Assembly (NCBI GenBank): GCA_946807835.1
Contig: OX327702.1
Location: 11,346,001 to 11,410,000 of the forward strand
Length of the DNA stretch: 64,000 nt
Direction: 5' to 3'
Origin: Ailanthus altissimus
Taxonomy: Eukaryota; Streptophyta; Magnoliopsida; Sapindales; Simaroubaceae
A program made the position numbers and the translations under genes. This document shows, piece after piece, positions 1 to 11,389 of this stretch (position 1 is the first letter of the stretch; every line of letters begins with the position of its first letter). Under the pieces are notes generated by a model. That model did no database searches. It saw only the letters and a program-made list of their open reading frames with translations, and was not told the DNA's origin.

Positions 1-447
1 AGTGAGGAAACATCTATCCAGAATGAAAGGTATGCATTTAACTATCTTAAGAACTTTTCCATACAAAAAATTTTAAAAAAAAGAAAATTAATCGAAGTCT
101 GCCGTTCTTATTTTTTGGTCCCAACTCCCATGTTCCCATCCCTTACAATCTTATCTCAACACACAAGGTTAGAGCATGTATCATAAAAATTTATGACAGC
201 TTCTTACCTCTTGGCTTACTTCTTATCTTCTTAGTTTAATTAGCTTACGACAGAGTTACTGATGTGGATAGGAGTTACATCATACAACATAGATTTTGCG
301 GCAAAAAAGGTGACAGTTGTGGGAGATGTAACGCCCTCGAGTGTCCTAGCGAGCATATCAAAAGTGAAAAATGCGCAATTCTGGCCAGCACCTGCGTCAT
401 CTGCAACAACAGCTGTCTCTGGTAATAATCTACAAATCAAGAAATAA
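1..447 (+). CDS. HMA (heavy-metal-associated) domain protein, last two exons, partial
   Basis: Two coding exons can be joined: 1-29 and 272-447, separated by a 242-base GT-AG intron (30-271, donor GTATGC, acceptor GGATAG). The junction codon is GGA (Gly), giving VRKHLSRMK then GVTSYNIDFAAKKV, which follows the HMA ferredoxin-like fold: helix 1, then the strand with G-V-x-S-Y-x-I-D. The rest reads KVTVVGDVTP, LASISKVKNAQFW and a short Ser/Ala/Pro tail ending QIKK and TAA. The N-terminal strand with the expected Cys-x-x-Cys metal site lies before the window. Plant proteins of this class bind copper, zinc or cadmium ions in the cytosol. The tail lacks a CaaX box, so it is not an isoprenylated HIPP in this form. 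The frame is intact to the stop and the domain has its usual length, so this looks like a live host gene. The exact family member cannot be named. Confidence 0.85.
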
Positions 448-2402
448 AATAAGAACCGGCAGTTTAATTACATGTAAATTAATTTATGAAGTCTAATATT
501 AATTAATATGGCCATGGAGTAGCTGGCTAGCTGTAGCCAAGTCAGAATCTTTGGTTCTTAGAAGAAAGTAAAGAAGTAAGTATGAGGGATCACTTGGTTT
601 CTCCTTTTTCCAGTTATGCTCTTGAATCTGAATGAGACTGAGACTGTTGCTTATATTTGGAACAAAACAATTTGCATCTTTTAGGCGTTATGGTTTTATC
701 AGATTGAAAAGTCTGATTATTATTTTCGTCATGCCTATTCTCACAGCTAGTTTCCCAATGGTTTTGCTACAATACTTCAAGGCATTTTGTGCTTCCCTAT
801 AATACAAGTCAAATTGTTTTAGAAGTTCGCATCAGATAGATATATATTCTGTTTGGGAAATCGTAAAACACTGATTATTATTGGCTCAAGACGTGATCAT
901 ATTAATTCTTGATATTGACATTGTCCAAAAACTGCTGAGACAGGGCATCCACATTAAATCAACGGTAGGTATTATTTTGGAAGCATTCATGTGAAAGCTA
1001 GAACAGGGGATCTGATTCTGTCATGCCCTACTCCTTTATGCTTTCACTTCCACTCAAAATTGTGACGTTGGAACATGGAAGTGCACGAGATTGATGTGAG
1101 CAAAGTAAAGCATTGAAAATCAGAGTGCAAAATTAGGCAATTATTATCTTCATCATTAAATGGGTTCATCGATTAATCCTCTGTAACCAAAAAAATAAGT
1201 GAAGATGTAGCCGGTGAATGATGGAGAAAGAAAACGACTCCGGCTTATCTTTTTCCATCAAGAATTTTGTTTTTAAGTAATTGGAAGTGATTGGTACCAA
1301 AAATCATTATACGTGCCCACCATCTTTTGCTTTTTAACGAAACCACGAACCTTTTCTGCTTCCAGAATATGTAAAAAGAAGGTTGTGTCAGCTATTCAAA
1401 AGGCACCAACTTGAAGGCCATGGGAATGCAAGTATCAAAACATATTAGCTGCCTTATATTTTTCTGTGCAATCTTTGTTTCTGAAAATAGTATAGCTTTC
1501 TTTTCGGCAAAGAAAAAAAAATAATCTTTACCAATAGGTATATTGTCACTAAAATAATGTCATGTAATGATATACTTGAGACAAGCCTTATTTAGCTTTT
1601 TTCTTTTTTGCTATTTTATATTAGTGTGATGTTATCTTCACAAGATAAGTTATTTTCTGATAATAAAATCTGGATTTACTCTTCATAGCCTAAAAATTTG
1701 CCAACAAATTCTTTCTGCAATATATAAGCACAATACGCGAACTGCAGAATTAGTATAAAGGCAAGAACAGAGGATATAAAGTAGAGTTATTGATTATATT
1801 AATGTTTAATTGGGAAAAAATAAATTAAACTGGCTTAGTGACAATTATACACTATTAATAAAAAAATAAAGGATCTGCAATAGAATTTTATTAGTATAAA
1901 CCAAGTTTTGTGATAGATATTAACAAAAATTATCTCAAAATCTGTAGAAAATTTTTATAATCAATCTGTGATAAATTAATTTTGTGATAAAAAGACTTAT
2001 ATCACACAATAGTTGCATATTTTGTAATAAAAAATTTTCATTATATATTTGGTAACATATTCGATACCACATGACACATTATTAAACGTGAAGAATTATC
2101 CAGCTGATGTGACACAAAATATGTTGATGTAATAATAATAATATAATGTTGTTGATTTCATTTGACCAATTGTGACATTAACACTTTGAATATTGTATTA
2201 TTATCTTATGATAGATGTGTATAAAGAAAAGTGATAAATGCATATTAGAAAATCGATTTATTAGTTTTATTTTTTAATATATTCATATGTAAATATATAT
2301 ATATATTCTAATTTAATTTTGGATTATAATTCATCATTCATTATTGAAAATGCACTTAATTGGATAAATATTCTAAAATTTTCTATATTCAATAAAATCA
2401 TT
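448..2402. other. Intergenic AT-rich DNA, including 3' UTR of the HMA gene
   Basis: There is no reading frame with recognisable similarity. The first few hundred bases after the stop codon are presumably the 3' untranslated region and terminator of the HMA gene. The remainder is low-complexity AT-rich sequence, with A/T runs around 1800-2340, and I see no transposon ends in it. Confidence 0.6.
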
Positions 2403-2677
2403 AACATAATTAGACATGACAAGTGAGGTGTGTCGAGTCAACATGGCCCACAAAAAATAGGCTCAGGTGGGCTTCTGTGCCTAGGCTACAACTTACTGGC
2501 ATGGCACGAAGCTAAACTGTGTTGTGTTAGCACGGTTGCCCTACTAGGTTGTGCCTATGGGCTATTTTTTAGATTTTTTTTAAAAAATAGAAAAGGTTGT
2601 TGTGTGCAATAGCCTTTGTTGGCTGCTATTGGAGCAATAGTTTTTTTTTTTTTTGAAATTTTTATCGTTAATCAATA

Positions 2678-2733
2678 ATAAGGGGAGGGGCTCGGTGCCT
2701 TGTAAAAGGCACCTCGCCCCCCTCATTATTCAC
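2678..2733. repeat. Perfect-looking hairpin in the hAT 5' leader
   Basis: An inverted repeat with arms about 25 bases long (GGGGAGGGGCTCGGTGCCTT against AAAGGCACCTCGCCCCCC) is separated by about 3 bases. It sits between the GC-rich subterminal block and the transposase start codon. One or two mismatches are visible. It may be a subterminal folding element or the remnant of a small insertion. Confidence 0.7.
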
Positions 2734-4793
2734 ACTATTTAACTCACTCTTTTTTCTATACACTCTTTACTTTCTCAATCTTCTCTTAATTCAACTCAAA
2801 TCTCTTCCATTTTTTTCATAAATTATTTTAACTATCTTTAATAATTATAGTCTCTCAAATTATTTATTTATTTTTTAATTTTTGTTTATCCAATTATATT
2901 TTTATTATTCATACAATGACAAGTTTCAATCTCAATGCTCCAAATGAATTTGAAGATATTCCAATCTCATCAACACAAATTTCTAGTAGTCAATCTACTT
3001 CCACAACTAAAAATGTTGGAAGTATTAAAAAATCAAAATAAGGATGAACGTCAGATGTTTAGAATTTTTTCATATTGGAGAATCGTAAAGAGGCAGCTTC
3101 TGAAAAAAAAATTGAAGAAAAAGCTATATGTATATTTTGTGGTAAAGTTTTATATGTCAAAACAGCTCATAACACAGGGCATTTAAATCAAGATGCCAAG
3201 GCATATTTTTAAAAACATGGTTTGAAAGAGCCAATTCAAACTCAACTTACCCAAAGTGCTTTTAGAGGAAGTTGTTTTGGTACTAAATTGGTTAGATACA
3301 TTATAGTAAGTGAACAACTTCTCTCATTTGCTGAAGACGAAAGTGTTATGGTCGGTGCTTATGTGCCATTCATGAATGTACATATACTTGTGTATTAATA
3401 CAAGTATACATTCTCATTAAATCGCTAATACCCATTTATATGGTACCATACAATGTAACGTTACAAACATTGTAGATCTGAAGGAGTTTGGATCAAATCT
3501 AAAGGAGTGTATATAAGGGCTCATAGTTAGCCATGTTGAAACATATAATTGCTAAATATTAGCACAGTTAAGTGTTAGCTGGTTATAATACTCAGCAGAT
3601 CCAAGAGTTGGAGCCTTGTATGTAATGAGACATAGACCTGGGAATATACTAGTAACTGCATAGTTGCAAAAGTTGCAATTGGGTGCCAGAAAATGCTAGT
3701 TGTGCAAGTATGTTCTCGAATAATTATCCCTGATCTATTTCTGCCAATGCAGGCCTGTCGGTGGATACCTTTATATAGATCAGTATATGTCGTACCTATA
3801 GGGTATAGATGATCGTTCCTAACTGACTGTGAGCTTGGAGCTCATATTGACATATGGGTATCCAGTTAGGACTGGATATAGGACAGACTCACGAGACCCT
3901 TCGATAGACACCTTATGTAAGCTGTCAATGGAGGGTCCTTTCGAGTTGAGTAGTATACGTGGTCCTTTGACCTGAGTGCCACAGTGGGCTTGTAAGTGAT
4001 CCATCATATTTTGGTTCCACGCATATCACAGACCTTTCATGGTGTGACTGTTGAGTATCATTGGGTATGGTCTGATGCTTATGGAGTTCGGTGCGTACAG
4101 ATATAAGATCCGTCAGCTCCTATATAGAGTTAGATATCCAGATGCTTCGAGACTGTATCTCGAAAAGTCTTATGGCCACAAGCAATCATCCTGGGAAAGA
4201 GTTCCACCAGGGTGGAATAATATGGCAAAGGAGTTTGAGCATATTGTTCAATGAGATACAAGTCTAGAGATAAGATATGGATGAGCACTAGGAGATTTGA
4301 CGGTGATAATATATATCATCGCACATCTAGGATATCATGACGGAAGGACTATACGTATACGTTATAACCTCAGCATGTATGGTTCAACGTACTAATTTGT
4401 ATATTCATGATGTGTGCGTAGGGCATTGCTCACGGACTCATGGAATAGTTTCATTTGACGAATCGGACGTAAGACCTAGGGAGTCCCCGATACAGAGTGT
4501 ACTCGTTGTGCACTAGGGCAGCGTGCCGGATTAAATTGTTTAATCCAGCAATATTCAGCACAATCACGAAAATGCGTACATGTCTGTATTTAAGTGTTAA
4601 ATATAATAATTAGTCAATAATCATTATTTACTAATTGTATAATGACACGTAATGTATTGTGGACCCTCAGTTAAATTTACTTAAGCGTGAGATTTGGTGG
4701 GACCCATTAGAAGGTAAACTTGGTAACTATTTATGAGGGATAAAATGATTATTTCACACAATAATTATTTAATTGTTAAATAATCATTAATCT

Positions 4794-4940
4794 CTCTTAT
4801 TATATTATATTATATAATATTGTATTATATTATATAATATTATAATATTATATATATTATTATTATATTTGGGTGCCAAATAGTTGGCACCCATTATATT
4901 ATTAATATAATATAATATATTATATTATTAATGTTTTAGT
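4794..4940. repeat. (TAATAT)-type AT-rich low-complexity tract inside the solo LTR
   Basis: Irregular runs of TATAT/AATAT repeats sit on both sides of a short hairpin (4871-4892). A shorter version of the same tract lies at the breakpoint of the LTR fragment at 32397. Confidence 0.8.
4871..4892. repeat. 9-bp stem hairpin conserved between LTR copies
   Basis: GGGTGCCAA, a 4-base loop, then TTGGCACCC. The same stem with a different loop (ATTG instead of ATAG) occurs at 32413-32434 in the other copy of this LTR. Confidence 0.85.
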
Positions 4941-7556
4941 TTATATATATATATAAAGAGAAAGAGAGAGAGAACGATGATTTTGGTATGTGGGTGGCCA
5001 TTTGGCCAAGAAAAAGAAAAAGAAGAAATGGAGAGAAAGAAGAGAAGAAGAAGAAGAAAGAAAAAATAAAAGGAAAAAAAATGAAATTGTTTCATTTTTT
5101 TTTTATGCTCCTAATTGAAGCAATGGTAGATTGCTTTAAATTCTCCATTTCTTATTCTTTTGGAGAAAAGGATAAAAATATACACCTGCCATTTAGGGTT
5201 TAAAAGTTAAATCCAGTGCTGTATATCGGACTGTTGTTATAGCTCATCAAGTCCACCGAGTTGGTGACTAGAACTGCACACGAGTTGGTCTCCATGCGGA
5301 CTCTGAGAAAATACGTGTATAACGTTACACATTGAGGTGAGTTCTCTATCTTATAAATATATTAATGCGATTAATATATTATATTTATTGTGTTTATTGT
5401 AAGTTTCATGCTTCCGTCAGACTTAAATATGTATTTGATATGTATTTAGGCAATAGACACAATTACACATGCATACACTCACGTGTCCCAGATCCCTGCC
5501 AACCGAAAGATACGAGAAATTTATGAAAAAGTATATTCAACCCAACTACTCTCATCTTCCTAGAAATACTATTAAAAATGATATTTTTACTGTGTTTGTT
5601 CAAAGTAAACAAAAAATAATAGATAAAATCTTGCAATTTCAAGGGGTCTTTGCTCTTACTTCTGATTTTTGGACTAATGCCAATAATTTGAGATATAATT
5701 GTGTTATATTGCATTATATTGATAATGAATAGTTTTTGCAAAAAACGAATTATTGTTTTTTGTGCATTGAAACATCCACACACAGCTAATGTTATTTTTA
5801 GTTTTTTAATGAATATTTTTAAAAAATTTCAAATTATTGGCCAACTTATTTGTTTACTTTTGATAATGCAAGTACAAATACACGTGCTATAAATTTATTT
5901 TCAATTCAATTAACACCTACGCTTGGTTTAAATTTTTTTCATTTAAGATGTTTTTGTCATATTGCTTCATCATCTACTAGACGACAAGAATTTAAAACTA
6001 TGTCAAGTAATTTTGGATTAGATAGTAAAAGGTTTAAATTTGACATAAGAACTCGTTAGAATGCCACATATTTTATGGTAAAATTTTGTGTAGGTTTTAG
6101 TGATTATATTATATATTATTATAATAATAAAATAAAAGAATCTATACTAAATAATGATGATAAAAAAATTGCATTATATTATATAAAGTTTTCATAAGTA
6201 TTTAAGGAAGACATGTTATCATATTCATATGTGTATCAACCTTTATCATTTATTGCTTTGATTCATATATAATATTAGTTATGTTTTTCTTAAATATAAA
6301 GATAATCTTATTTGTTTTTATACTGTGGAGATTAAAATTCTAAAAATATTAGAAAAAAGTTCCTATGTTATTTATTTGTGCAGCCATAATGGATCCCAGA
6401 ATCAATTGGTCTAGATAAAGTTTTAATTTCTGGGATCTAAAAAATTTAAACTTTGAACTTTGTTATGATTTTGACGAAATTTATAATTTTATCACATAAC
6501 TATTTATTTATTTTGGGAATAAATTTGAATCAACTATAACTACAAAAGAAATACATGAGCAGCCTATTTATAATCATACTACTTAGACTAATTTTTTAAA
6601 AGGTAAAAGAAAAATAAGTTTTAGTTCTAGTATTTTTGTTGCTTATAAATTGAAAACATATATTGATACTGACTAATGTTCTATGTTGAGTACGCAACAG
6701 TAAAGAGAATTAATATTTTGTCATAGTAGAAATTAAACGAAAGGGTTTACCCTGTGTTATCTATCATGCCTCGAGATTTACTAACACCTTCAGTGTCTAC
6801 TTTAGCATCGAATATGTTTTTAGTGCATGAGGCAAGATATTAGATAAAAAATGATCAAGATTGGCATTAGAAACTTTTTCGAGGCTTTAGTTCGGTAAAA
6901 GATTGAAAAAATATAAAGAACTAAAAGTAAAATTTGCAAGAAGAGATGATCAAAGATTTTAAGAACTTTCAACTTTGAGATTTGATCATTAGAATTTAGA
7001 ATTAAAAATTCAAATTGTAACTATAGTGATGTAACAAGAGTTGAATTTACAAATCATAGATAATCAATAGGTACTAATCTAGTTGGGATGTATTGTAACT
7101 ATAGTAATGTAAATTTGACCTTTTATTTTTTTATTTGTATCCAATAATTTTAAATTTAGAATAATATCATTAATTTTTTTATCTTTAATGAAATTGCAAT
7201 TTCAAAAATTTTAATTATGAATTTATGAATTATAATTATAACACAATTTTAAATTTTCAATCAAATATCAATTATAATCTTAATTCTTATTACAATTATT
7301 AATTTTAGTTGTTATTACAATTAAAAAATTTAAAATATTTTAATAAGAAAAAATAGTTATAAATTATTTATAAAAACAATTAAAGAGGTATGGCTCACGG
7401 GCTCGTGCCGGCACGTCGCCCTTAATGGGCTTGTGCCAACAGAGCACGCTAGACCGCACATTATGGCCCAACACAACACGACAATGTAGCATCGCGTGTC
7501 AAAACACGGTAAGCTCCTGTGTTGTGCTGGGCAACATGACCCATTTGTCACAACTA

Positions 7557-7728
7557 AACATAACATCCAAAAGGTATTGTGCTAATATAACAAATATATC
7601 AATATGAGAATTATAGTTCACTAATCCATTTCATGGTCCATTTGCCATCTCTAAATATAACATCTAAAATGTATTGTGCTGATATAATAATTATACCCAT
7701 GTGAGAATTATAGTTCACTAATCCATTG
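7557..7728. repeat. Direct repeat of hAT target flank with a second hAT end between copies
   Basis: The flank AACATAAC plus about 65 bases (7557-7630) is repeated at about 7657-7728 as AATATAAC plus the same text (ATTGTGCT, GAGAATTATAGTTCACTAATCC). Just before the second copy, 7641-7656 reads CCATTTGCCATCTCTA, which is the complement of a hAT terminus of the same type as the upstream end. The arrangement is therefore hAT end, flank, hAT end, flank. Confidence 0.7.
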
Positions 7729-8469
7729 TAACAACAAAAACCAAAGTTTTACCTTTAACAATCCACTTATAATTTTCAACATCAATCCACATCAATCAAG
7801 ATACCTAGTATAGCATCAATCTTTAGCATCCTTATCCTTACTATTAATGGAATACAAAAGTAATTTACAAGATTTGCCTCTAGAAATAGAGGTGCTAAAT
7901 AGGTCGAGTCGCCTACAGTCTGTAGTATGGTGTTGGTTGGCAAGGCACACTACAGTGTCGTGCTTTGGGTAGCACGCCCTAGGCATCCGTCTTATGTTGG
8001 GTTGCATATTACCGCTCAGTATATCGTGCCGACACGAGTTCATGATGGGTCCCATGTCTACACGAGCCCAAGCCCATGGGCAATGCCGATTTATAAATTA
8101 ATTTTTAATTTTTTGAGATATTATAATTATTTTTTTTAATATTTATAGTTATTTTTTAAAATATTATAATAAAAATAAAAATTATTGATTGTAAGTTAAT
8201 TATATTGAATTGGAATTGTGTGATAATCATAATTGAAATTGTAATTATAATTTGTTAAAAAAATTATTGATGTTATTCTAAATTTAAAATTATTAGATAC
8301 AAATACAAAAGTAAAGGTCAAATTTAAATCACTATATTTACAATACATCTCAACTAGATTAACACCTATTGAACTAACAATCTTTTGCAAATTCAACTAT
8401 TTTATAATAAATTGTAAATTTTTATTTCAAATGATCAAATTTTAAAATTTTGAAAATCTTTGATCATTT

Positions 8470-9028
8470 CTTCTTGCCAGTTTTATTTTCTATCTATTGC
8501 ATCTTCTCAATCTTTGATACATACTAAAGCCTATAAAGTATTTATTGTCAACCTTGATGTTGTTTCATCGAATATCCTACTCCTGCATTAAAAGCAAATT
8601 TTAATGCTACAATGGATACTGGAGAAGGTGGTAGATCGTGACTTATGATGCATAACACAGGATAAACCATTTCATTTGATTTTCATCATGATCAAATATC
8701 AAATTCTCTTTATTGTTGTGTACTTAATATAGAAGAATAATCAGTATCTATAAAATATTTTCAATTTAAAAGCAATAGAATTAGTGGAACTAGAACCAAC
8801 CTTTCTTTTACCTGATCTAAACTATTTTCATAAAAAAGTGAATAATTGTGCGATAAAATTGTAAATTTAGTCAAAATCTTAAAAAACAAATCCAGAGTTT
8901 AAATTTTTAAGATCCTTATAATTAAAACTTTTATACCAAACCAATTGATTGTAGGATCCATTATTGATGCATTAATAAGTAACATATGAATTTTCCTCAA
9001 ATATTTTTTGAATTCAATCTCCATAATA

Positions 9029-9063
<35 letters not shown>

Positions 9064-10440
9064 AAAAAATTGAATTATCTCTATATTTAACAAAAACATT
9101 GCTAACATCATATATATGTCAAAGTAATAAAAGATGAAGATTAATTGATACACATGAATATACTAACGTGACATCATTAAATACTTCTAAAAAATCTATA
9201 TAGTAAAATATAATTTCTCAATATCATTAGTTAGCATAGTATCTTTCATTTATCATTATAATAATATGTAATATAATCACTAAAACCTACACAATATTTC
9301 ACCATCATATATGTAGTATTTCAACGAGTTTTAACATCAAGTTTGAACTTTTTACTATCTATTTTATAATTATTCAACACAAATTTAAATTCTTGTCGTC
9401 TAGAAGATGATGAAGCAATAAATTTTATTGCTTCTCTAATTTTTAAATATAAGAATTAATTATATTTAAGCTGTCTTGAATAATTAAATTAAGAATATAA
9501 CAAAAACACCTCACATGAAAAAAACTTGAACCACATGCAAGTGTTAGTTGACTGAGAAATAATTCTATAGCAGTAATATTTGTACTTGCATTATAAAAAA
9601 TAATATTAATAAGTTTACTAACAATTTAAAATTCTCTAAAATTATTCATTAATGAATTAAAACTAATAATAGTTATGTGTGGATGGTCTAATTCATAAAA
9701 GTAATAATTCTTTATTTTAATAAAATATTTAACTATTATCAATAAATTGCAACGTAACATAAATATATCCTAAATCATTGGCATCCATTCAACAATCAAA
9801 AGTAACAACAAACGCTATTTTAAATTATAAGATTTCAATAATTAATTGTTTTTGGTTTGATGACATACAGTGAAAAGATAATTTTTAATAGTAATTTTTA
9901 GAACATGACCCTAGTTGGGTTGAACGTACTTTTCATAAATTTTTCATACCATTTATTTTTAGCGAATAAGAAAGGTTGTTCACTAATTGTAACATATATA
10001 GCCAATTTAGTACGTGTGTGAGTGCTAATTATATTGGAATCTAAAAAGATTTCCTTTAGAAGAACTTTGGACAAATTTAGTTTAAATTAGCTTCTTTAGA
10101 CAATGTTTCTACAAATATATCTTTGCATATCAATTCAAATGCTCGATGTTGTGAGCTGTTTTAGCATTTAAAACTTTACCACAAAATTTATAAACAACTT
10201 TTTCTTCAATTTATTCAAAAATAGAATCTGTACAATTCTGTAGTATGAAATAATTTCAAATATGATTTTTTGATCACGTCTCTAGGCATGTGAGTAGAAG
10301 GTGATGATCAGGGTTAACTTGGGGTTGGCCCAATGGTGTTTACATTTCTTGAGCTATTGCCAGGAACGGAAGATGACATTAGTTGCTTTCTCTTTGGCTT
10401 AGTTTGATTTTTTGATGCCTTAAACAAGGAAAACTTGTTA
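8470..10440 (-). pseudogene. hAT transposase, minus strand, heavily degenerate
   Basis: Reading the complement, the C-terminal dimerization region is visible at about 8560-8680 (VYPVLCIISHDLP, SPVSIVA), parallel to the first copy. Towards higher coordinates come the RRQEFK region (about 9390-9410) and the core near 9750. The Lys-rich BED-finger neighbourhood lies around 10150-10250 (KLKKKLFINFVVKF in a shifted frame). Frame shifts and stops occur every few dozen codons. It cannot encode a working protein. Confidence 0.65.
9029..9062. repeat. (TA)n microsatellite
   Basis: About 16 uninterrupted TA units lie inside the degenerate second hAT copy. Confidence 0.95.
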
Positions 10441-10470
10441 AGAATAGTAACAAGGTTATCATCTTGTCAT

Positions 10471-11389
10471 GTCAGTAAAATCCACTGAGATATTTTGCAT
10501 AAACAAAACAAATCAAGTTTGGGATATATCAGAACTAAAGATTGGATCAAAAATAAATAACGGTAACAATTCCTAAGCAAAACTTATATAGAAAATGCAC
10601 ATGCAAACAAAGGGCGTAGATAAAAGATGCAAAAAATGTTAAGAATATCAATACTGCAATATGTTCAAATGCAACTAATTATGCATTAAAATACTACAAT
10701 ATCTTCCTAAAATTTTCTTTTCACAATTTTAAGAACATCAAAGTTTTAGAAATAATAGTAGGTTTTATGTAATATTTATATCTAGATTATAAAAACTCCA
10801 CTACAAACATAGTTTGATCTAATGGGTAGCATAAATCTTTTTGTATGCTTGGTATTTGATTTTCAAGATGCAAAATTGCACAAATAAAACTAACTTTTTA
10901 CCTCTTCTTCTTCTTTATATATAACTCTGCTTCTAGATATGAGCTCACATATAGCTAAAAACACTAGGAACTAATTACTGAAACTATTATAGCTATAATG
11001 ATCCCTAAACAATTCATCAAATACAAATCCATGATCAGATCAGATTTCCTACAAAAGAAGTTCACCTTCTAAAACCCTACAAGCTTCATCATCCGGCCAA
11101 ATGATCTATTTCTATAGAATAAAACATTTGATAACTAAGTTGTATTAATCAACTTTAGAAAATTTAGCAAACAAGTAAAACATATTTTGAACTTACATTA
11201 TGATCTAGATGGTATCATTTTAATTGTCTTTTGTTATTTTGAGCTATACTTGGATGTTATGGATGTTTATGTTGCCCAATTAGTATTATTTGATGATAAT
11301 TTTACTTGCACTTGGATATTTATTTTTCTTGGACTCATTTGTTTCTCTTATAATATACTCTTGTCTTTAATGTGATATTGTATTTTTGG
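10471..11389. other. Unassigned AT-rich DNA
   Basis: I see no convincing gene or element end here. A 62-codon frame at 11187-11375 resembles nothing and is very Leu/Phe/Tyr-rich, as expected of AT-rich chance frames. It may partly be the U3 part of the LTR that follows. Confidence 0.4.

Larger units (their letters stand above)
3344..5504 (+). mobile_element. Solo LTR of a long-LTR Ty1/copia family
   Basis: It starts TGTTATGG and ends TGCCAACC (terminal CA mutated to CC), flanked by a perfect 5-bp target duplication GAAAG at 3339-3343 and 5505-5509. Removing it restores the order of the hAT transposase, confirming a later insertion. The sequence is clearly related to the LTR at 44204-45016 plus 51970-52905, to the fragment at 32397-33056 and to the minus-strand LTR at 62714-64000. 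Shared blocks include the start (TGTTA-GTAC-ATGTGTCATTC type) and the segment around 4370-4500 with GCATTGCTCACGGACTC. Only one LTR is present, so the internal part was lost by LTR-LTR recombination. The TA-rich tract at 4790-4940 is part of it. Confidence 0.88.
2916..6960 (+). pseudogene. hAT transposase (BED finger, RNase-H-like core, dimerization domain), broken
   Basis: The start is taken at the ATG of MTSFNLNAPNEFEDIP, the first Met after the leader. About 40 codons later there is an in-frame stop, after which the BED zinc-finger region is still readable (KKIEEKAICIFCGKVL, then KTAHNTGHL; 3085-3190). The coding region is cut at 3343 by a solo LTR and resumes at 5505 with YEKFMKKYIQPNYSHLPRNT. 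The RNase-H-like core follows (ALTSDFWTNANNLRYNC near 5655-5700, FDNASTNT near 5853-5880, FHLRCFCHI near 5938-5965, RRQEFK near 5980). The C-terminal hAT dimerization region is recognisable at about 6740-6950 (YPVLSIMPRDLLTPSVSTLAS). Many stops and frame shifts exclude function. The family normally acts in the nucleus, cutting and pasting its own DNA. Confidence 0.8.
2411..7556 (+). mobile_element. hAT-superfamily DNA transposon, nearly complete but inactivated
   Basis: The element is bounded by imperfect terminal inverted repeats: TAGACATGACAAGTGAGGTG at the left and the complement of TAGTTGTGACAAATGGGTC at the right. An 8-bp target duplication flanks it: AACATAAT at 2403-2410 and AACATAAC at 7557-7564, one mismatch. 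GC-rich subterminal blocks (2430-2610 and 7385-7556) repeat short words such as GGGC, CACGG and GTGCC, as in plant hAT elements where transposase binds subterminal motifs. Inside is a degenerate BED-finger/hAT transposase. Total length is 5146 bases, of which 2161 are a later solo LTR plus one target-site copy, so the original element was about 3.0 kb. Confidence 0.85.
7887..10470 (-). mobile_element. Second hAT element, inverted relative to the first, 5'-truncated
   Basis: The left end reads TAGAGGTGCTAAATAGGTCGAG, a hAT terminal repeat like that of the upstream copy, followed by a GC-rich subterminal block (7900-8090). From about 8100 rightward the sequence is homologous to the complement of 5500-7330 of the first element, including the shared non-coding tract with CAATACATCTCAACTAGATT. 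It has no LTR insertion. Coding similarity runs out near the BED-finger region at about 10330-10440, and no GC-rich block or terminal repeat is found on the right, so the transposase-start end is missing. The right boundary is approximate. Confidence 0.72.

Noticed and set aside
4051..4254. 67-codon frame MSIIGYGLMLMEFG... as a possible gene
   Set aside because: It lies entirely inside a solo LTR. The homologous stretch at 44810-45010 does not preserve the frame.
5463..5783. 106-codon minus-strand frame
   Set aside because: It is the shadow of the hAT transposase read on the other strand, where the plus frame carries the DFWTNANN motif.
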